A stretch of 64,000 nucleotides of DNA from Bacillus fungorum. GTDB taxonomy: Bacteria > Bacillota > Bacilli > Bacillales > Bacillaceae_G. The stretch is from positions 1 through 64,000 of the forward strand of contig NZ_NWUW01000021.1 of the NCBI RefSeq assembly GCF_002746455.1, in the 5' to 3' direction. Positions 63,781 to 64,000 of the stretch are shown here, piece after piece. The position numbers and the translations under genes were made by a program. The notes below the pieces were generated by a model. That model was not told the DNA's origin. It worked only from the letters and a program-made list of their open reading frames with translations, and made no database searches. Position 1 is the first letter of the stretch. Each line of letters starts with the position of its first letter.

Positions 63781-64000
63781 ATGGAGAAGCGAGGGAAAGT
63801 ATGGTTAGCTGTTAGTGGCCTAGTAGCTACAAAAGATGGCAGGTGGCTGTTCGTTAAGAAGAAATACAGTGGATTAAAGGGGAAATGGTCTTTGCCAGCT
63901 GGTTTTGTAGATGAAGGTGAGACGGTTGATGAAGCTGTGAAACGTGAAGTGTTAGAAGAGACAGGTATTGTCGCTCATGTGAAGGGGATCATTGGTGTTC
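63781..64000 (+). CDS. NUDIX hydrolase (5' part, cut by window edge)
   Basis: The first 73 codons only. It has a complete Nudix box, GFVDEGETVDEAVKREVLEETGI (GX5EX7REUXEEXGU), preceded by KGKWSLPAG. Ribosome site AGAGGAGGG. Hydrolyses a nucleoside-diphosphate-linked compound; the specificity region lies beyond the window. Confidence 0.9.
   Translation, partial: MEKRGKVWLAVSGLVATKDGRWLFVKKKYSGLKGKWSLPAGFVDEGETVDEAVKREVLEETGIVAHVKGIIGV

Overview
The window is low-GC Firmicute DNA and almost certainly chromosome of the Bacillus cereus group. Gene order largely follows the Bacillus subtilis yus / suf / yun / yut / yum block, several sporulation genes are present (CotF-like pair, YunB, LytH, YhcN/YutC-type lipoprotein, YutH, a Spo0E-like protein), and there are dispersed hairpin repeats of the kind described for the B. 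cereus group. Species assignment is inference from gene content, not a database result.

Layout. 0-4.1 kb: tail of an IS1182-type transposase, an autoregulated-looking metallo-beta-lactamase/TetR pair, a membrane protein, a broken second IS1182 transposase joined to unidentified DNA, and small orphan genes. 4.3-9.2 kb: CPBP protease, CotF-like coat pair, L-lactate dehydrogenase with a PTS-IIC-like transporter, PAP2-like enzyme, lipoprotein. 9.3-9.56 kb: an 81-bp tandem repeat array. 9.75-21.4 kb: conserved backbone yusI-gcvH-yusF-yusE-yusD, a SAM riboswitch ahead of metNPQ with a second metQ, then sufCDSUB. 21.4-24.3 kb: dispersed repeats, a secreted protein of five near-identical 95-residue repeats, and IS debris. 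24.4-38.3 kb: yunD (CTG start), yunC, yunB, lytH, lipA, yutC, yutD, glpX, yutE, a SufR-like regulator and yutF, with accessory genes between. 38.4-46.7 kb: an accessory island between yutF and yutG with IS3 debris, an SGNH-like protein, an unlisted 28-residue membrane peptide gene, and a four-gene operon (C-C bond lyase, PRTase-TRSP, StiP-like PRTase-PELOTA, HAD phosphatase). 46.7-64 kb: yutG, yutH, a decayed IS4 element, yutI, yuzD, an AadA-like nucleotidyltransferase, CPBP protease, PhnA, a truncated fetB, Spo0E-like protein, yutJ, yuzB, dapF, yutM, gene remnants, DUF523, HTH protein, MFS, GyrI-like, yumC, yumB, and the start of a NUDIX gene.

How genes work together. Fe-S and sulfur metabolism dominates: methionine uptake under SAM control, the SUF cluster machine, carriers YutI and YutM, the Fe-S enzyme LipA with its lipoyl-bearing acceptor GcvH, a cysteine-rich SufR-like regulator, and a DUF523 Fe-S protein. 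Redox genes (ldh, yutJ, yumC, yumB) form a second theme, some with candidate NADH-sensor operator sites.

Most unusual: the stand-alone four-gene operon at 41.75-46.08 kb, which matches the nucleoside-like-metabolite module known from tellurite-resistance (Ter) stress loci but has no TerD/TerC genes beside it here. Other points worth following are the modular repeats abutting stop codons, the 81-bp array of palindromes, a 237-bp structured element at 34.5-34.8 kb, and several gene fossils.
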